Assembly (NCBI RefSeq): GCF_900142965.1
Contig: NZ_FRCQ01000010.1
Span: 1 to 64,000 of the forward strand
From: Rhizobacter sp. OV335
Lineage (GTDB): Bacteria > Pseudomonadota > Gammaproteobacteria > Burkholderiales > Burkholderiaceae_C
DNA: 64,000 nucleotides
Reading direction: 5' to 3'
A program made the position numbers and the translations under genes. Of the stretch, positions 36,189 to 45,179 are shown one piece after another. The notes beneath the pieces were generated by a model. That model saw only the letters and a program-made list of their open reading frames with translations. It was not told where the DNA came from and did no database searches. How positions within the stretch are numbered: position 1 is the first letter of the stretch; every line of letters begins with the position of its first letter.

Positions 36189-37184
36189 TCACGACCCCTC
36201 CGCGAAGAAGGCCTGCCGCACCTCGATCGGCAGCGGCTGTCCGGTGCGGGCGGCGCGTTCCAGCACGTGCCAGTAGTAGCGGTAGCTGGCCCGGTCGTGC
36301 AGCGTGTCGCGGTGGCTGGTCGGCGCCCAGCGGGCGGCCTGCGCCGCCATCAGGATCTCGGTCGCGAGGTCGGTTTCGGCGGCGGTCGGCGCGAACGCGT
36401 CGACGATGGTGCGGATCTGGTCGGGGTGGATGCTCCACATGCGCAGGTAGCCGAGCTGGCGTGAAGCCTTGGCCGCAGCGTTTTGCAGCAGATCGAGCTT
36501 GCGGAATTCGGTGACCACGCAGTGCGACGGCACCTTGCCGTGGCCGTGGCAGGCGGCCGAGATCTCCAGCTTGGCGCGCAGCACCAGCGGGTGCTCGAAC
36601 TGGCCGGTGGCGCTCATCGCCTGGTGGCCGATCGCGCCGCGGTGGGCCGAGACGAAATCCATCAGCCCGAACGACAGCGACTCGATGCGCGGGTGCGCGG
36701 CGATCGCGTCGACCTCGCGCAGCGCGCCGTGCGTCTCGACCAGCGCATGGACCGGGATCTGCCGTTCCAGCCCGTGGCGCACGCCGGCGGCGTCGATCGA
36801 CGAGATCGCCGCCTGCAGCTGCGCGAGGCTGTCGACCTTGGGCACCATCAGGTAGGCCAGCCGGGCGCCGGCCTGCTTCACCAGCGTGTCGACGTCGGCA
36901 TCGAAGGCCGCATCGTCCGGCGCGTGCACGCGGGCGCCGACGCGGCCATGGCGGTTGGCGGCCGACATCACGAACGACGCGACCATCTGCGCATGCTCGG
37001 CCTCGCCGCCGACCGGCGCGCCGTCTTCGCAATCGAGCGTGATGTCGAACACCGGGCCGAGCTCGGCCTGCAGCGCGAGGCTCTTGTGCATGCGGGCCTC
37101 GACGCCGGCGTAGTGGTCGCAGACGGGCAGGGCGGGCGTGCGGTCGCCGGCGCCGAACAGGATGTCACGCGGGTGGATGGTCAT
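36189..37184 (-). CDS. HpcH/HpaI (citrate lyase beta-like) CoA-ester lyase family protein
   Basis: 331-aa TIM-barrel protein related to CitE and malyl-CoA lyases. It shows the metal-binding acidic motif FDITLDCEDGAP near residue 50, LMVPKVDSLAQL, and ALVETHGALREVDAI with a conserved Glu, then MWSIHPDQI typical of the family C-terminus. The reaction is probably cleavage or condensation of a beta-hydroxyacyl-CoA such as malyl- or citramalyl-CoA; the substrate cannot be read. It overlaps tam by ATGA and so is translationally coupled to it, which puts it beside aconitase and malate dehydrogenase genes. Confidence 0.87.
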   Translation of the reverse strand: MTIHPRDILFGAGDRTPALPVCDHYAGVEARMHKSLALQAELGPVFDITLDCEDGAPVGGEAEHAQMVASFVMSAANRHGRVGARVHAPDDAAFDADVDTLVKQAGARLAYLMVPKVDSLAQLQAAISSIDAAGVRHGLERQIPVHALVETHGALREVDAIAAHPRIESLSFGLMDFVSAHRGAIGHQAMSATGQFEHPLVLRAKLEISAACHGHGKVPSHCVVTEFRKLDLLQNAAAKASRQLGYLRMWSIHPDQIRTIVDAFAPTAAETDLATEILMAAQAARWAPTSHRDTLHDRASYRYYWHVLERAARTGQPLPIEVRQAFFAEGS

Positions 37185-37972
37185 CAGGCGGCCTTCTTCG
37201 CGACGATGAACAACCGCGGGAACGCCAGCAGCAGCCGGCCGTCCGCATGCGCCGGGTAGGCCTCGGCGATGCGGCGGGTGTAGGCCTCGAGGAACGAGGC
37301 GCGCAGCGGGGGCGACAGCGGGTCGATGAACGGCTTCAGCCCGGTGGCGCGCACCCATTCGACGATCGCAGCGGCGTCGGCCATCGGATGCTGGTAGGCG
37401 GTGCGCCACACCTGCACCCGTGCGGCCAGCGGTGCCAGCAGGTCGTAGTAGCCGCCCACGCCGAGCATCGGCGTGCGCTTGCGGTCCGCATCGCCGATCG
37501 GCTCGGCCCAGGGCGCGAGCGCGGCGGTCTCGCGCATCAGCCGGTGGGTCGGCTCGTCGCGGTTGTCGGGCATCTGGATTGCGAGCGTGCCGCCCGGCGC
37601 GAGTTCGGCAAACAGCCGCGGCAGCAGCGCCGCGTGGTCGGGCACCCATTGCAGCGAGGCGTTCGCGTAGATCAGCGCCGCGGGTGATGTGGCGGATGAG
37701 GCCGCGCGCCACGCCGAGATGTCGCTGAGCTCGAAGCGGCTGCCCGGCAGGCGCTCGCGCGCGCTGGCGAGCATCGCCTCGGAGGTGTCGGTGCCGACGA
37801 CCTGCGCACCAGGGAAGCGCCGGACCAGCAGCTCGGTCGAGTTGCCCGGCCCGCAGCCGAGGTCGAACACCGGGCCGGACGGAATGGAATCCACCTGCGC
37901 CAGCAGATCGCGCGCCGGGCGCGTGCGCTCGTCCTCGAATTGCTTGTACAGGTCGGGATTCCAGTCGCTCAT
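37184..37972 (-). CDS. tam: Trans-aconitate 2-methyltransferase
   Basis: 262-aa SAM-dependent methyltransferase. It opens with [20 protein letters not shown], the conserved Tam start, and has the SAM motif [15 protein letters not shown]. Tam esterifies trans-aconitate, a by-product of aconitase that inhibits the TCA cycle, so its place between acnB and mdh makes sense. The start at 37,972 has ggag 6 nt upstream. A strong terminator separates it from mdh upstream, so it is expected to have its own promoter together with the coupled lyase gene. Confidence 0.93.
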   Translation of the reverse strand: MSDWNPDLYKQFEDERTRPARDLLAQVDSIPSGPVFDLGCGPGNSTELLVRRFPGAQVVGTDTSEAMLASARERLPGSRFELSDISAWRAASSATSPAALIYANASLQWVPDHAALLPRLFAELAPGGTLAIQMPDNRDEPTHRLMRETAALAPWAEPIGDADRKRTPMLGVGGYYDLLAPLAARVQVWRTAYQHPMADAAAIVEWVRATGLKPFIDPLSPPLRASFLEAYTRRIAEAYPAHADGRLLLAFPRLFIVAKKAA

Positions 37973-37997
37973 CGCTTGCTCCATCCATCGCGGGTCG

Positions 37998-38023
37998 AAA
38001 AAAAGGCCGGATGGAGTCCGGCC
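37998..38023 (-). terminator. Factor-independent terminator of mdh
   Basis: Reading leftward, ggccgga, loop ctcca, tccggcc, then seven T residues. It lies 24 bp after the mdh stop and before the tam start, a textbook intrinsic terminator. Confidence 0.92.
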
Positions 38024-38046
38024 TTCTCTCGGGCCCGCAGCCGTGC

Positions 38047-39033
38047 TCACAGCAGGTGCTTGACGCCTTCTTGTTCCTCTTGGAGTTCCTTGAGGGTCAG
38101 GTTGATGCGCTCTTGCGAGAACGCATCGATCGCCAGGCCTTCGACCAGCTTGTATTCGCCGCCGGCGGTGGTCACCGGGAAGCCGAACATCGTGTCCTTC
38201 GGGATGCCGTACTGGCCGTCAGAGGCAATGCCCATCGTGACCCACTTGCCGTTGCTGCCCAGCGCCCAGTCGCGCATGTGGTCGATCGCGGCGTTGGCGG
38301 CCGACGCGGCAGAACTGAGGCCGCGCGCTTCGATGATCGCGGCGCCGCGCTTGCCGACGGTCGGCAGGAACGTGTCCTTGTTCCACACGTCGTCGTTGAT
38401 CAGCTCCTTGACCGGCTTGCCGTCGATCGTCGCGAAGCGGTAGTCGGCGTACATCGTCGGCGAGTGGTTGCCCCACACGGTCAGCTTCTCGATGCTCGAC
38501 ACCGGCTTGCCGGTCTTGGCGGCGATCTGCGACGCAGCGCGGTTGTGGTCCAGGCGCAGCATCGCGGTGAAGTTCTTGCGCGGCAGGTCGGGCGCGCTCT
38601 TCATCGCGATGTAGGCGTTGGTGTTGGCCGGGTTGCCGACCACCAGCACCTTGACGTTGCGCGACGCGACGGCGTTCAGCGCCTTGCCTTGCGCGGTGAA
38701 GATCTGCGCGTTGGCGGCCAGCAGGTCCTTGCGCTCCATGCCCGGGCCGCGCGGGCGGGCGCCGACCAGCAGCGCGTAATCGGTGTCCTTGAAGGCGGTG
38801 TTGGCATCGCCGTGCGCTTCCATGCCGGCCAGCAGCGGGAACGCGCAATCGTCGAGTTCCATCATCACGCCCTTCAGCGCTTTCTGGGCTTTTTCATCGG
38901 GGATCTCGAGCAGCTGCAGGATCACCGGCTGGTCCTTGCCCAGCATCTCGCCCGAGGCGATACGGAACAGCAGGGCATAGCCGATCTGGCCGGCGGCACC
39001 GGTGACGGCAACGCGAACGGGTTTCTTGCTCAT
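38047..39033 (-). CDS. mdh: Malate dehydrogenase
   Basis: 328-aa NAD-dependent enzyme oxidising malate to oxaloacetate. The Rossmann motif is [12 protein letters not shown] (about 10-21). [14 protein letters not shown] carries substrate-binding arginines and [13 protein letters not shown] the catalytic histidine. This is the group of bacterial MDH (about 330 aa) usual in Burkholderiales, distinct from the 312-aa enterobacterial type. ggag lies 7 nt before the ATG. Transcribed leftward from a promoter at 39,077-39,106, divergent from the GntR gene, and ended by its own terminator. Confidence 0.97.
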   Translation of the reverse strand: MSKKPVRVAVTGAAGQIGYALLFRIASGEMLGKDQPVILQLLEIPDEKAQKALKGVMMELDDCAFPLLAGMEAHGDANTAFKDTDYALLVGARPRGPGMERKDLLAANAQIFTAQGKALNAVASRNVKVLVVGNPANTNAYIAMKSAPDLPRKNFTAMLRLDHNRAASQIAAKTGKPVSSIEKLTVWGNHSPTMYADYRFATIDGKPVKELINDDVWNKDTFLPTVGKRGAAIIEARGLSSAASAANAAIDHMRDWALGSNGKWVTMGIASDGQYGIPKDTMFGFPVTTAGGEYKLVEGLAIDAFSQERINLTLKELQEEQEGVKHLL

Positions 39034-39076
39034 GAGAGGTCTCCGCAGGGTTCAGTGGTGCCTGAAGTGTAGGGCG

Positions 39077-39106
39077 AGTCTAGGTGGCGACCCTGCCTTC
39101 TGTCAA
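39077..39106 (-). promoter_or_regulatory. Sigma-70 type promoter of mdh
   Basis: Reading leftward, a perfect -35 TTGACA (39,106-39,101), an 18-bp spacer and the -10 TAGACT (39,082-39,077, 4 of 6 matches) lie about 45 bp before the mdh start codon. The 18-bp palindrome ends 7 bp upstream of the -35 box. Confidence 0.65.
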
Positions 39107-39113
39107 GGATCTT

Positions 39114-39131
39114 ATGTCTTATATAAGACAT
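39114..39131. promoter_or_regulatory. Perfect 18-bp palindromic operator, probably for the GntR regulator
   Basis: ATGTCTTATATAAGACAT equals its own reverse complement. It sits between the divergent mdh and gntR genes, just upstream of the mdh -35 box and 52 bp before the gntR start, with a possible gntR -10 (TATATA) inside it. Size, symmetry and place fit the operator of a dimeric GntR/HutC regulator encoded next door. No second copy was found before sdhC or gltA. Confidence 0.7.
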
Positions 39132-39183
39132 CTTCCATCAGTCGTGGACGGCGAGGGCCGAGCTGTGCTGCAATCGCGCACTC

Positions 39184-39969
39184 ATGGCCACTTCGATCCC
39201 TTCTTCCTCTGCTGTTGCATCTGCCGGCGAAGCGCCGCCCGCCGAATCCGGCGGGGCCGCTTTCAGCCCGCTGTACCAGCAGATCAAGGGGCTGATCACG
39301 CGCAGCCTGCAAAGCGGCGAGTGGAAGCCCGGCGAGGCGATCCCGAGCGAGATGGAGCTGGCCGCGCGCTACAAGGTGAGCCAGGGCACGGTGCGCAAGG
39401 CGATCGACGCGATGGCCGACGAGAACCTGCTGGTGCGCCGCCAGGGCAAGGGCACCTTCGTCGCGACGCATGCGGAAGAGAAGATCCAGTACCGCTTCCT
39501 GCGGCTGATGCCCGACGACGGCGAGATCGGCGGCGCGACACGCCATGTCATCGATTGCCGCCGCCAGCGGCCGGGCGCCGAGATCGCCCGCGCGCTCGAG
39601 CTGAAGGCCGGCGACGCGGCGATCCAGATCCGCCGGCTGCTGCAGTTCAAGCGCGTGCCGGTGGTGCTGGACGACATCTGGCTGCCGGCGTCGCTGTTCA
39701 AGGGGCTGACGGCGGAGCGTCTCACCGACTACCGCGGGCCGCTGTACGGCCTGTTCGAAACCGAGTTCGGCGTGCGCATGATCCGCGCCGAGGAGCAGTT
39801 GCGGGCGGTGGCGGCCGATGCCGGCGCGGCCGAACTGCTGGGCGTGCCGGTCGGCGAGCCGCTGCTCAGCGTGGAGCGGCTGTCGCGCACCTATGGCGAC
39901 AAGCCGGTCGAGCTGCGGCGCGGCCTCTACAACACGCGCTCGCATTACTACAGGAACGAGCTCAGCTAG
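39184..39969 (+). CDS. GntR-family (HutC/UTRA) transcriptional regulator
   Basis: 261-aa DNA-binding regulator. After a Ser/Ala-rich leader of about 26 residues comes the winged helix-turn-helix (28-95: PLYQQIKGLI, IPSEMELAARYKVSQGTVRKA, RRQGKGTFVA), then a UTRA ligand-binding domain (about 105-255: RRLLQFKRVPVVLDDIWLP, VERLSRTYGDKPVELRRG). It lies between mdh and sdhCDAB, so it probably controls these TCA genes in response to a TCA or related metabolite, and itself through the adjoining palindrome. An in-frame start further inside the leader cannot be excluded. The ligand is unknown. Confidence 0.92.
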   Translation: MATSIPSSSAVASAGEAPPAESGGAAFSPLYQQIKGLITRSLQSGEWKPGEAIPSEMELAARYKVSQGTVRKAIDAMADENLLVRRQGKGTFVATHAEEKIQYRFLRLMPDDGEIGGATRHVIDCRRQRPGAEIARALELKAGDAAIQIRRLLQFKRVPVVLDDIWLPASLFKGLTAERLTDYRGPLYGLFETEFGVRMIRAEEQLRAVAADAGAAELLGVPVGEPLLSVERLSRTYGDKPVELRRGLYNTRSHYYRNELS

Positions 39970-40082
39970 CCGCGAAGGCGCATCATTCGGCCGCGGTTGC
40001 TTTGCCGACCCGCACGCGAACGTGCTGCGTTGCAATAAAATCTTTCGATTCGACTCGCACACAACATGCAAACAAGGTGGGT

Positions 40083-40511
40083 ATGACCGATCTCTCCAAG
40101 CCAATCTCCTCACGGAGGCCAGGAACGATGCGTCTGATCGACGCCACCCAATACCGGCTGCCCCTTGCGGGCTGGGTGTCCATCCTCCACCGCGTCAGCG
40201 GCCTGCTGATGTTCGTGCTGCTCCCGTTCATCATCTGGATGTTCGACACCAGCCTGACCTCCGAAGTCTCGTACACGCAGTTCACCGGCGTCTTCATGGG
40301 CGGCTACGGCTTCATCCCGGCCTGGTTCATCAAGCTGGTGACGCTCGCGCTGATCTGGTCCTACCTGCACCACTTCATCGCCGGCGTGCGCCACCTGTGG
40401 ATGGACGCGACGCACTCGGTCAGCAAGGAATTCGGCCGCCAGTCGGCCCTCGTCACGCTGGTGCTGAGTGTCCTGCTGACCCTCGTGCTCGGCTGGAAGC
40501 TGTTCTTCTGA
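40083..40511 (+). CDS. sdhC: Succinate dehydrogenase cytochrome b556 subunit
   Basis: 142-aa membrane anchor of complex II. RRPGTMRLIDATQYRLPLAGWVSILHRVSG is a variant of the family start, with three membrane helices (about 35-55, 75-97 and 122-140). The His-rich LHHFIAGVRHLW of helix 2 supplies the haem b ligand. The start at 40,083 follows aaggtgggt. The gene heads sdhCDABE and lies 113 bp after gntR. A TAAAAT at 40,036-40,041 could be its -10 box, but no good -35 matches it. Confidence 0.94.
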   Translation: MTDLSKPISSRRPGTMRLIDATQYRLPLAGWVSILHRVSGLLMFVLLPFIIWMFDTSLTSEVSYTQFTGVFMGGYGFIPAWFIKLVTLALIWSYLHHFIAGVRHLWMDATHSVSKEFGRQSALVTLVLSVLLTLVLGWKLFF

Positions 40512-40524
40512 GGCGCGCCACACC

Positions 40525-40887
40525 ATGACACAAAACTTTGGTTCGAAGCGCCTGGTCGTCGGCGCGCACTACGGCCTGCGCGACTGGATGGCCCAGCGCG
40601 CCACCGCGCTGGTGATGGCGCTGTTCACGGTCGCGCTGATCGTGCAGGTGCTGCTGCCGGGCCCGATGGGCTACGACAAGTGGGCGAACATCTTCTCGCG
40701 CCAGTGGATGAAGGTGCTGACCTTCGTCGTGATCGTCTCGCTGGCCTACCACGTGTGGGTCGGCGTGCGCGACGTGCTGATGGACTACGTGAAGCCGGTC
40801 GGCGTGAAGCTGGCGCTGCAGGTGTTCACGCTGGTGTGGCTGGTCGGCTGTGCCGGCTGGGCGATTCAAGTGCTCTGGAGACTCTGA
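40525..40887 (+). CDS. sdhD: Succinate dehydrogenase membrane anchor subunit
   Basis: 120-aa second membrane anchor of complex II. GAHYGLRDWMAQRATALVMALF is the conserved start, with three predicted helices and a His-bearing second helix (VSLAYHVWVGVRDVLMDYV) that helps bind haem b and ubiquinone. It follows sdhC by 13 bp, and the sdhA GTG start lies one base after its stop. Confidence 0.94.
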   Translation: MTQNFGSKRLVVGAHYGLRDWMAQRATALVMALFTVALIVQVLLPGPMGYDKWANIFSRQWMKVLTFVVIVSLAYHVWVGVRDVLMDYVKPVGVKLALQVFTLVWLVGCAGWAIQVLWRL

Positions 40888-40888
40888 C

Positions 40889-42688
40889 GTGAGCTTTTCC
40901 TCTTCCTCGATCTCCAAGCGCAAGTTCGACGTCGTCATCGTCGGCGCCGGCGGCTCGGGCATGCGCGCCTCGCTGCAGCTGGCCCGCGCCGGCCTGAACG
41001 TCGCCGTGCTGTCCAAGGTGTTCCCGACCCGTTCGCACACGGTGGCCGCGCAAGGCGGCATCGGCGCGTCGCTCGGCAACATGTCGGAAGACAACTGGCA
41101 CTACCACTTCTTCGACACCGTGAAGGGCTCCGACTGGCTCGGTGACCAGGACGCGATCGAATTCATGTGCCGCGAGGCGCCGAAGGTCGTCTACGAGCTC
41201 GAACACTTCGGCATGCCGTTCGACCGCAACCCCGACGGCACCATCTACCAGCGCCCGTTCGGCGGCCACACCGCCAACTACGGCGAGAAGCCGGTGCAGC
41301 GCGCCTGCGCCGCGGCCGACCGCACCGGCCACGCGATGCTGCACACGCTGTACCAGCAGAACATCAAGGCGCGCACCCACTTCTTCGTCGAGTGGATGGC
41401 GCTCGACCTGATCCGCGACGCCGATGGCGACGTGGTCGGCGTCACCGCGCTCGAGATGGAAACCGGCGAGCTGCACATCCTCGAAGCCAAGACGGTGCTG
41501 CTGGCCACCGGCGGGGCAGGGCGCATCTTCGCGGCCTCGACCAATGCCTTCATCAACACCGGCGACGGCCTGGGCATGGCGGCGCGTGCCGGCATCCCGC
41601 TGGAAGACATGGAGTTCTGGCAGTTCCACCCGACCGGCGTGGCCGGTGCCGGCGTGCTGCTGACCGAAGGCTGCCGCGGCGAAGGCGCGATCCTGCGCAA
41701 CAGCGATGGCGAACGCTTCATGGAACGCTATGCGCCGACGCTGAAAGACCTGGCGCCGCGCGATTTCGTCTCGCGCTGCATGGACCAGGAGATCAAGGAA
41801 GGGCGCGGCTGCGGTCCGAACAAGGACTACGTCGTGCTCGACATGACCCACCTCGGCACCGAGACGATCATGAAGCGCCTGCCCAGCGTGCTGGAGATCG
41901 GCCACAACTTCGCGAACGTCGACATCACGAAGGAGCCGATCCCGGTCGTGCCGACCATCCACTACCAGATGGGCGGCATCCCGACCAACATCCACGGCCA
42001 GGTGGTCGTGCCGAAGGACGGCGACCCGAACGCGGTGGTCAACGGGCTGTACGCGGTCGGCGAATGCTCCTGCGTCAGCGTGCACGGCGCGAACCGCCTG
42101 GGCACCAACTCGCTGCTCGACCTGCTGGTGTTCGGCCGCGCGGCCGGCAACCACATCGTCGACGCGGCGCTGAAGACGCAAGCCCACAAGCCGCTGCCGG
42201 CCGATGCCGCCGAGCGCACGCTGGCCCGCCTGAACAAGTACGAGGCCAGCAGCGGCGGCGAGTACGCGCAAGACGTGGCCAACGACCTGCGCAACTCGAT
42301 GCAGAAGCATGCCGGCGTGTTCCGCACGCAGGCCACGATGGACGAAGGCGTCGAGCAGGTCAAGGCGATCGCCGAGCGCGTGAAGAACATCCACCTGGCC
42401 GACAAGTCCAAGGTGTTCAACACCGCCCGCATCGAGGCGCTGGAGGTCGAGAACCTGATCGAGGCGGCCATGGCCACGATGATCTCGGCTGCAGCCCGCC
42501 ATGAAAGCCGCGGCGCGCACACCGTCAACGACTATGCCGATTCGCCGGAATTCCCGAATGGGCGCAACGACAAGGTCTGGATGAAGCACTCGCTGTGGTA
42601 CAGCGAAGGCAACCGCCTCGACTACAAGCCCGTCAAGCTCACGCCGCTGACAGCGGAATCCATCCCGCCGAAGGTCCGCTCGTTCTGA
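40889..42688 (+). CDS. sdhA: Succinate dehydrogenase flavoprotein subunit
   Basis: 599-aa FAD-containing catalytic subunit. FDVVIVGAGGSGMRAS is the dinucleotide-binding motif, SHTVAAQGGI includes the histidine that binds FAD covalently, and HGANRLGTNSLLDLLVFGRAAG is the conserved C-terminal FAD contact. Start choice: GTG at 40,889 with ggag 8 nt before it gives the short leader MSFSSSSISKRK; an ATG at 40,850 would overlap sdhD by 38 bp and has no such site. FAD attachment probably needs SdhE, encoded downstream. Confidence 0.96.
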   Translation: MSFSSSSISKRKFDVVIVGAGGSGMRASLQLARAGLNVAVLSKVFPTRSHTVAAQGGIGASLGNMSEDNWHYHFFDTVKGSDWLGDQDAIEFMCREAPKVVYELEHFGMPFDRNPDGTIYQRPFGGHTANYGEKPVQRACAAADRTGHAMLHTLYQQNIKARTHFFVEWMALDLIRDADGDVVGVTALEMETGELHILEAKTVLLATGGAGRIFAASTNAFINTGDGLGMAARAGIPLEDMEFWQFHPTGVAGAGVLLTEGCRGEGAILRNSDGERFMERYAPTLKDLAPRDFVSRCMDQEIKEGRGCGPNKDYVVLDMTHLGTETIMKRLPSVLEIGHNFANVDITKEPIPVVPTIHYQMGGIPTNIHGQVVVPKDGDPNAVVNGLYAVGECSCVSVHGANRLGTNSLLDLLVFGRAAGNHIVDAALKTQAHKPLPADAAERTLARLNKYEASSGGEYAQDVANDLRNSMQKHAGVFRTQATMDEGVEQVKAIAERVKNIHLADKSKVFNTARIEALEVENLIEAAMATMISAAARHESRGAHTVNDYADSPEFPNGRNDKVWMKHSLWYSEGNRLDYKPVKLTPLTAESIPPKVRSF

Positions 42689-42719
42689 GCCATCGCCACA
42701 AGAACGTCGAAAGCATTTC

Positions 42720-43424
42720 ATGACCAAGCGTGTTTTTCAGATTTACCGCTACGACCCGGACACCGACACCAAGCCGCGCATGCAGACGATCGAGGTCGAA
42801 CTCGACGGCAGCGAGCGCATGCTGCTCGATGCGCTGATGAAGCTGAAGGCGGTCGACCCGACCATCAGCTTCCGCCGCTCGTGCCGCGAAGGCGTCTGCG
42901 GTTCGGACGCGATGAACATCAACGGCAAGAACGGCCTCGCGTGCCTGACCAACATGCGCACGCTGCCCGACGTCGTCGTGCTGAAGCCGCTGCCCGGCCT
43001 GCCGGTGGTGCGCGACCTGATCGTCGACATGACGCAGTTCTTCACGCAGTACAACTCGATCAAGCCTTACCTCGTCAACGACATGCCGCCGCCCGAGAAG
43101 GAGCGCCTGCAGTCGCCGGAAGAGCGCGAGGAGCTGAACGGCCTGTACGAGTGCATCCTGTGCGCCAGCTGCTCGACCAGCTGCCCGAGCTTCTGGTGGA
43201 ACCCCGACAAGTTCGTCGGCCCCGCCGGGCTGCTGCAGGCCTACCGCTTCATCGCCGACAGTCGCGACCAGGACACCGCCGGCCGCCTCGACAACCTCGA
43301 GGACCCGTACCGCCTGTTCCGCTGCCACACCATCATGAATTGCGTCGACGTCTGCCCGAAGGGCCTGAACCCGACCAAGGCGATCGGCAAGATCAAGGAA
43401 CTGATGGTGCGCCGCGCCGTCTGA
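42720..43424 (+). CDS. sdhB: Succinate dehydrogenase iron-sulfur subunit
   Basis: 234-aa electron-transfer subunit. The [2Fe-2S] ligands are C55, C60 and C75 (CREGVCGSDAM, NGLAC) plus a fourth acidic or other residue. The [4Fe-4S]/[3Fe-4S] ligands are C145, C148, C151, C155 (CILCASCSTSC) and C202, C208, C212 (CHTIMNCVDVCPKG). It passes electrons from the SdhA FAD to ubiquinone at SdhCD. It starts 31 bp after sdhA. Confidence 0.97.
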   Translation: MTKRVFQIYRYDPDTDTKPRMQTIEVELDGSERMLLDALMKLKAVDPTISFRRSCREGVCGSDAMNINGKNGLACLTNMRTLPDVVVLKPLPGLPVVRDLIVDMTQFFTQYNSIKPYLVNDMPPPEKERLQSPEEREELNGLYECILCASCSTSCPSFWWNPDKFVGPAGLLQAYRFIADSRDQDTAGRLDNLEDPYRLFRCHTIMNCVDVCPKGLNPTKAIGKIKELMVRRAV

Positions 43425-43431
43425 TCTCGAC

Positions 43432-43701
43432 ATGACCGACACGCTGCTCGACGAACGTGCCCTCAGCAAGCTGCGCTGGCGTTGCCGGCGCGGCCTGCTC
43501 GAGAACGACCTGTTCGTCGAGCGGTTCTTCGCACGTCATGAGTCCGCGCTGACGGTCCGGCAGGCAGAAGGCCTCGCGCTGCTGATGGACTTGTCCGACA
43601 ACGACCTGCTCGACCTGCTGCTCGCCCGCAAGGAGCCCGATGGTGACCTGCACCGGGCCGATGTGCTGGAAGTGCTTCAGCTGATGCGCGCCCGGCACTA
43701 G
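43432..43701 (+). CDS. sdhE: FAD assembly factor SdhE
   Basis: 89-aa small helical protein of the SdhE/Sdh5 (YgfY) family that promotes covalent flavinylation of SdhA. The hallmark RRGLLENDLF contains the RGxxE motif. The length and the place directly after sdhB (7 bp) fit. It is followed 44 bp later by gltA, so the run probably continues into it. Confidence 0.93.
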   Translation: MTDTLLDERALSKLRWRCRRGLLENDLFVERFFARHESALTVRQAEGLALLMDLSDNDLLDLLLARKEPDGDLHRADVLEVLQLMRARH

Positions 43702-43745
43702 ATGGCGCGTGCGTATAAAGTCTTACTACCTCTGAAGGAACGCTC

Positions 43746-45059
43746 ATGACCCCGTCCGACGTGAAAGCCACCCTGTCGTTCTCCGATGGCAGCCCTGCGA
43801 TGGACCTGCCGGTCTACAAGGGCACGATCGGTCCGGACGTGATCGACATCCGCAAGCTGTACGCGCAGACCGGCAAGTTCACCTACGACCCGGGCTTCCT
43901 GTCGACCGCCGCCTGCCAGTCGAGCATCACCTACATCGACGGCGACAAGGGCGAGCTGCTGTACCGCGGCTACCCGATCGAGCAGCTCGCGACCAACTGC
44001 GACTACCTCGAGACCTGCTACCTGCTGCTGAACGGCGAACTGCCGAACGAGACCGAGAAGACCGACTTCGTCAAGCTGGTGACCAACCACACGATGGTCA
44101 ACGAGCAGATGCAGTTCTTCCTGCGCGGCTTCCGCCGCGACGCGCACCCGATGGCGGTGCTGACCGGCCTGGTGGGCGGGCTGTCGGCCTTCTATCACGA
44201 CAGCACCGACATCAACAACCCGAAGCACCGCGAGATCTCGGCGATCCGCCTGATCGCGAAGATGCCGACGCTGGTGGCGATGGCCTACAAGTACGGCATC
44301 GGCCAGCCCTACATCTACCCGAAGAACGACCTGTCGTACTCGAGCAACTTCATGCGCATGATGTTCGCGACGCCGTGCGAGGACTACGAGCCGAACGAGG
44401 TGCTGGTGCGCGCGATGGACCGCATCTTCATCCTGCATGCCGACCACGAGCAGAACGCCTCCACCTCGACCGTGCGCCTGTGCGGCTCGTCGGGCACCAA
44501 CCCGTTCGCCGCGATCGCGGCCGGCGTGGCCTGCCTGTGGGGCCCCGCGCACGGCGGCGCCAACGAGGCGGCGCTGAACATGCTGGAAGACGTGCAGAAG
44601 ATGGGCGGCGTCGAGAAGATCGGCGAGTTCATCAAGCAGGTCAAGGACAAGAATTCCGGCATCAAGCTGATGGGCTTCGGCCACCGCGTCTACAAGAACT
44701 ACGACCCGCGTGCCAAGCTGATGCGCGAGACCTGCCACGAGGTGCTGAACGCGCTGGGCCTGCAGAACGACCCGCTGTTCAAGCTCGCGATGGAACTCGA
44801 GAAGATCGCGCTGGAAGACGAGTACTTCGTCGCCCGCAAGCTGTACCCGAACGTCGACTTCTACTCGGGCATCGTGCAGCGCGCGATCGGCATCCCGGTC
44901 AGCCTGTTCACCGCCGTGTTCGCGCTGGCGCGCACCGTCGGCTGGATCGCCCAGCTGAACGAGATGATCGGCGACCCGGAGTACAAGATCGGCCGTCCGC
45001 GCCAGCTATTCCACGGTGCCACGCAGCGCAACGTCAAACCGATTGCACAGCGAAACTGA
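43746..45059 (+). CDS. gltA: Citrate synthase
   Basis: 437-aa type II (hexameric, NADH-sensitive type) citrate synthase condensing acetyl-CoA and oxaloacetate. Active-site elements seen: [31 protein letters not shown] and [13 protein letters not shown], with the N-terminal beta domain (TFDPGF-like [21 protein letters not shown]) of Gram-negative enzymes. gaagga precedes the ATG. Last gene of the sdh-gltA run; a strong terminator follows at 45,096. Confidence 0.97.
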   Translation: MTPSDVKATLSFSDGSPAMDLPVYKGTIGPDVIDIRKLYAQTGKFTYDPGFLSTAACQSSITYIDGDKGELLYRGYPIEQLATNCDYLETCYLLLNGELPNETEKTDFVKLVTNHTMVNEQMQFFLRGFRRDAHPMAVLTGLVGGLSAFYHDSTDINNPKHREISAIRLIAKMPTLVAMAYKYGIGQPYIYPKNDLSYSSNFMRMMFATPCEDYEPNEVLVRAMDRIFILHADHEQNASTSTVRLCGSSGTNPFAAIAAGVACLWGPAHGGANEAALNMLEDVQKMGGVEKIGEFIKQVKDKNSGIKLMGFGHRVYKNYDPRAKLMRETCHEVLNALGLQNDPLFKLAMELEKIALEDEYFVARKLYPNVDFYSGIVQRAIGIPVSLFTAVFALARTVGWIAQLNEMIGDPEYKIGRPRQLFHGATQRNVKPIAQRN

Positions 45060-45095
45060 GCCCCGCCGGCAAAGCAGCCTGAACTCACCCCTGCG

Positions 45096-45123
45096 AAAAC
45101 CCCGGCCTGGCGCCGGGGTTTTT
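45096..45123 (+). terminator. Factor-independent terminator of the sdh-gltA run
   Basis: aaaaccccggc, loop ctggc, gccggggtttt, then another T: an 11-bp stem with a T-run, 37 bp after the gltA stop. The A/T stem base allows it to act on both strands. Confidence 0.93.
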
Positions 45124-45179
45124 CGTTGTTCAGCGCCTAAAATCCGCAATTCGCCAGAGTTTTCCACCGGAAGCGCCCC

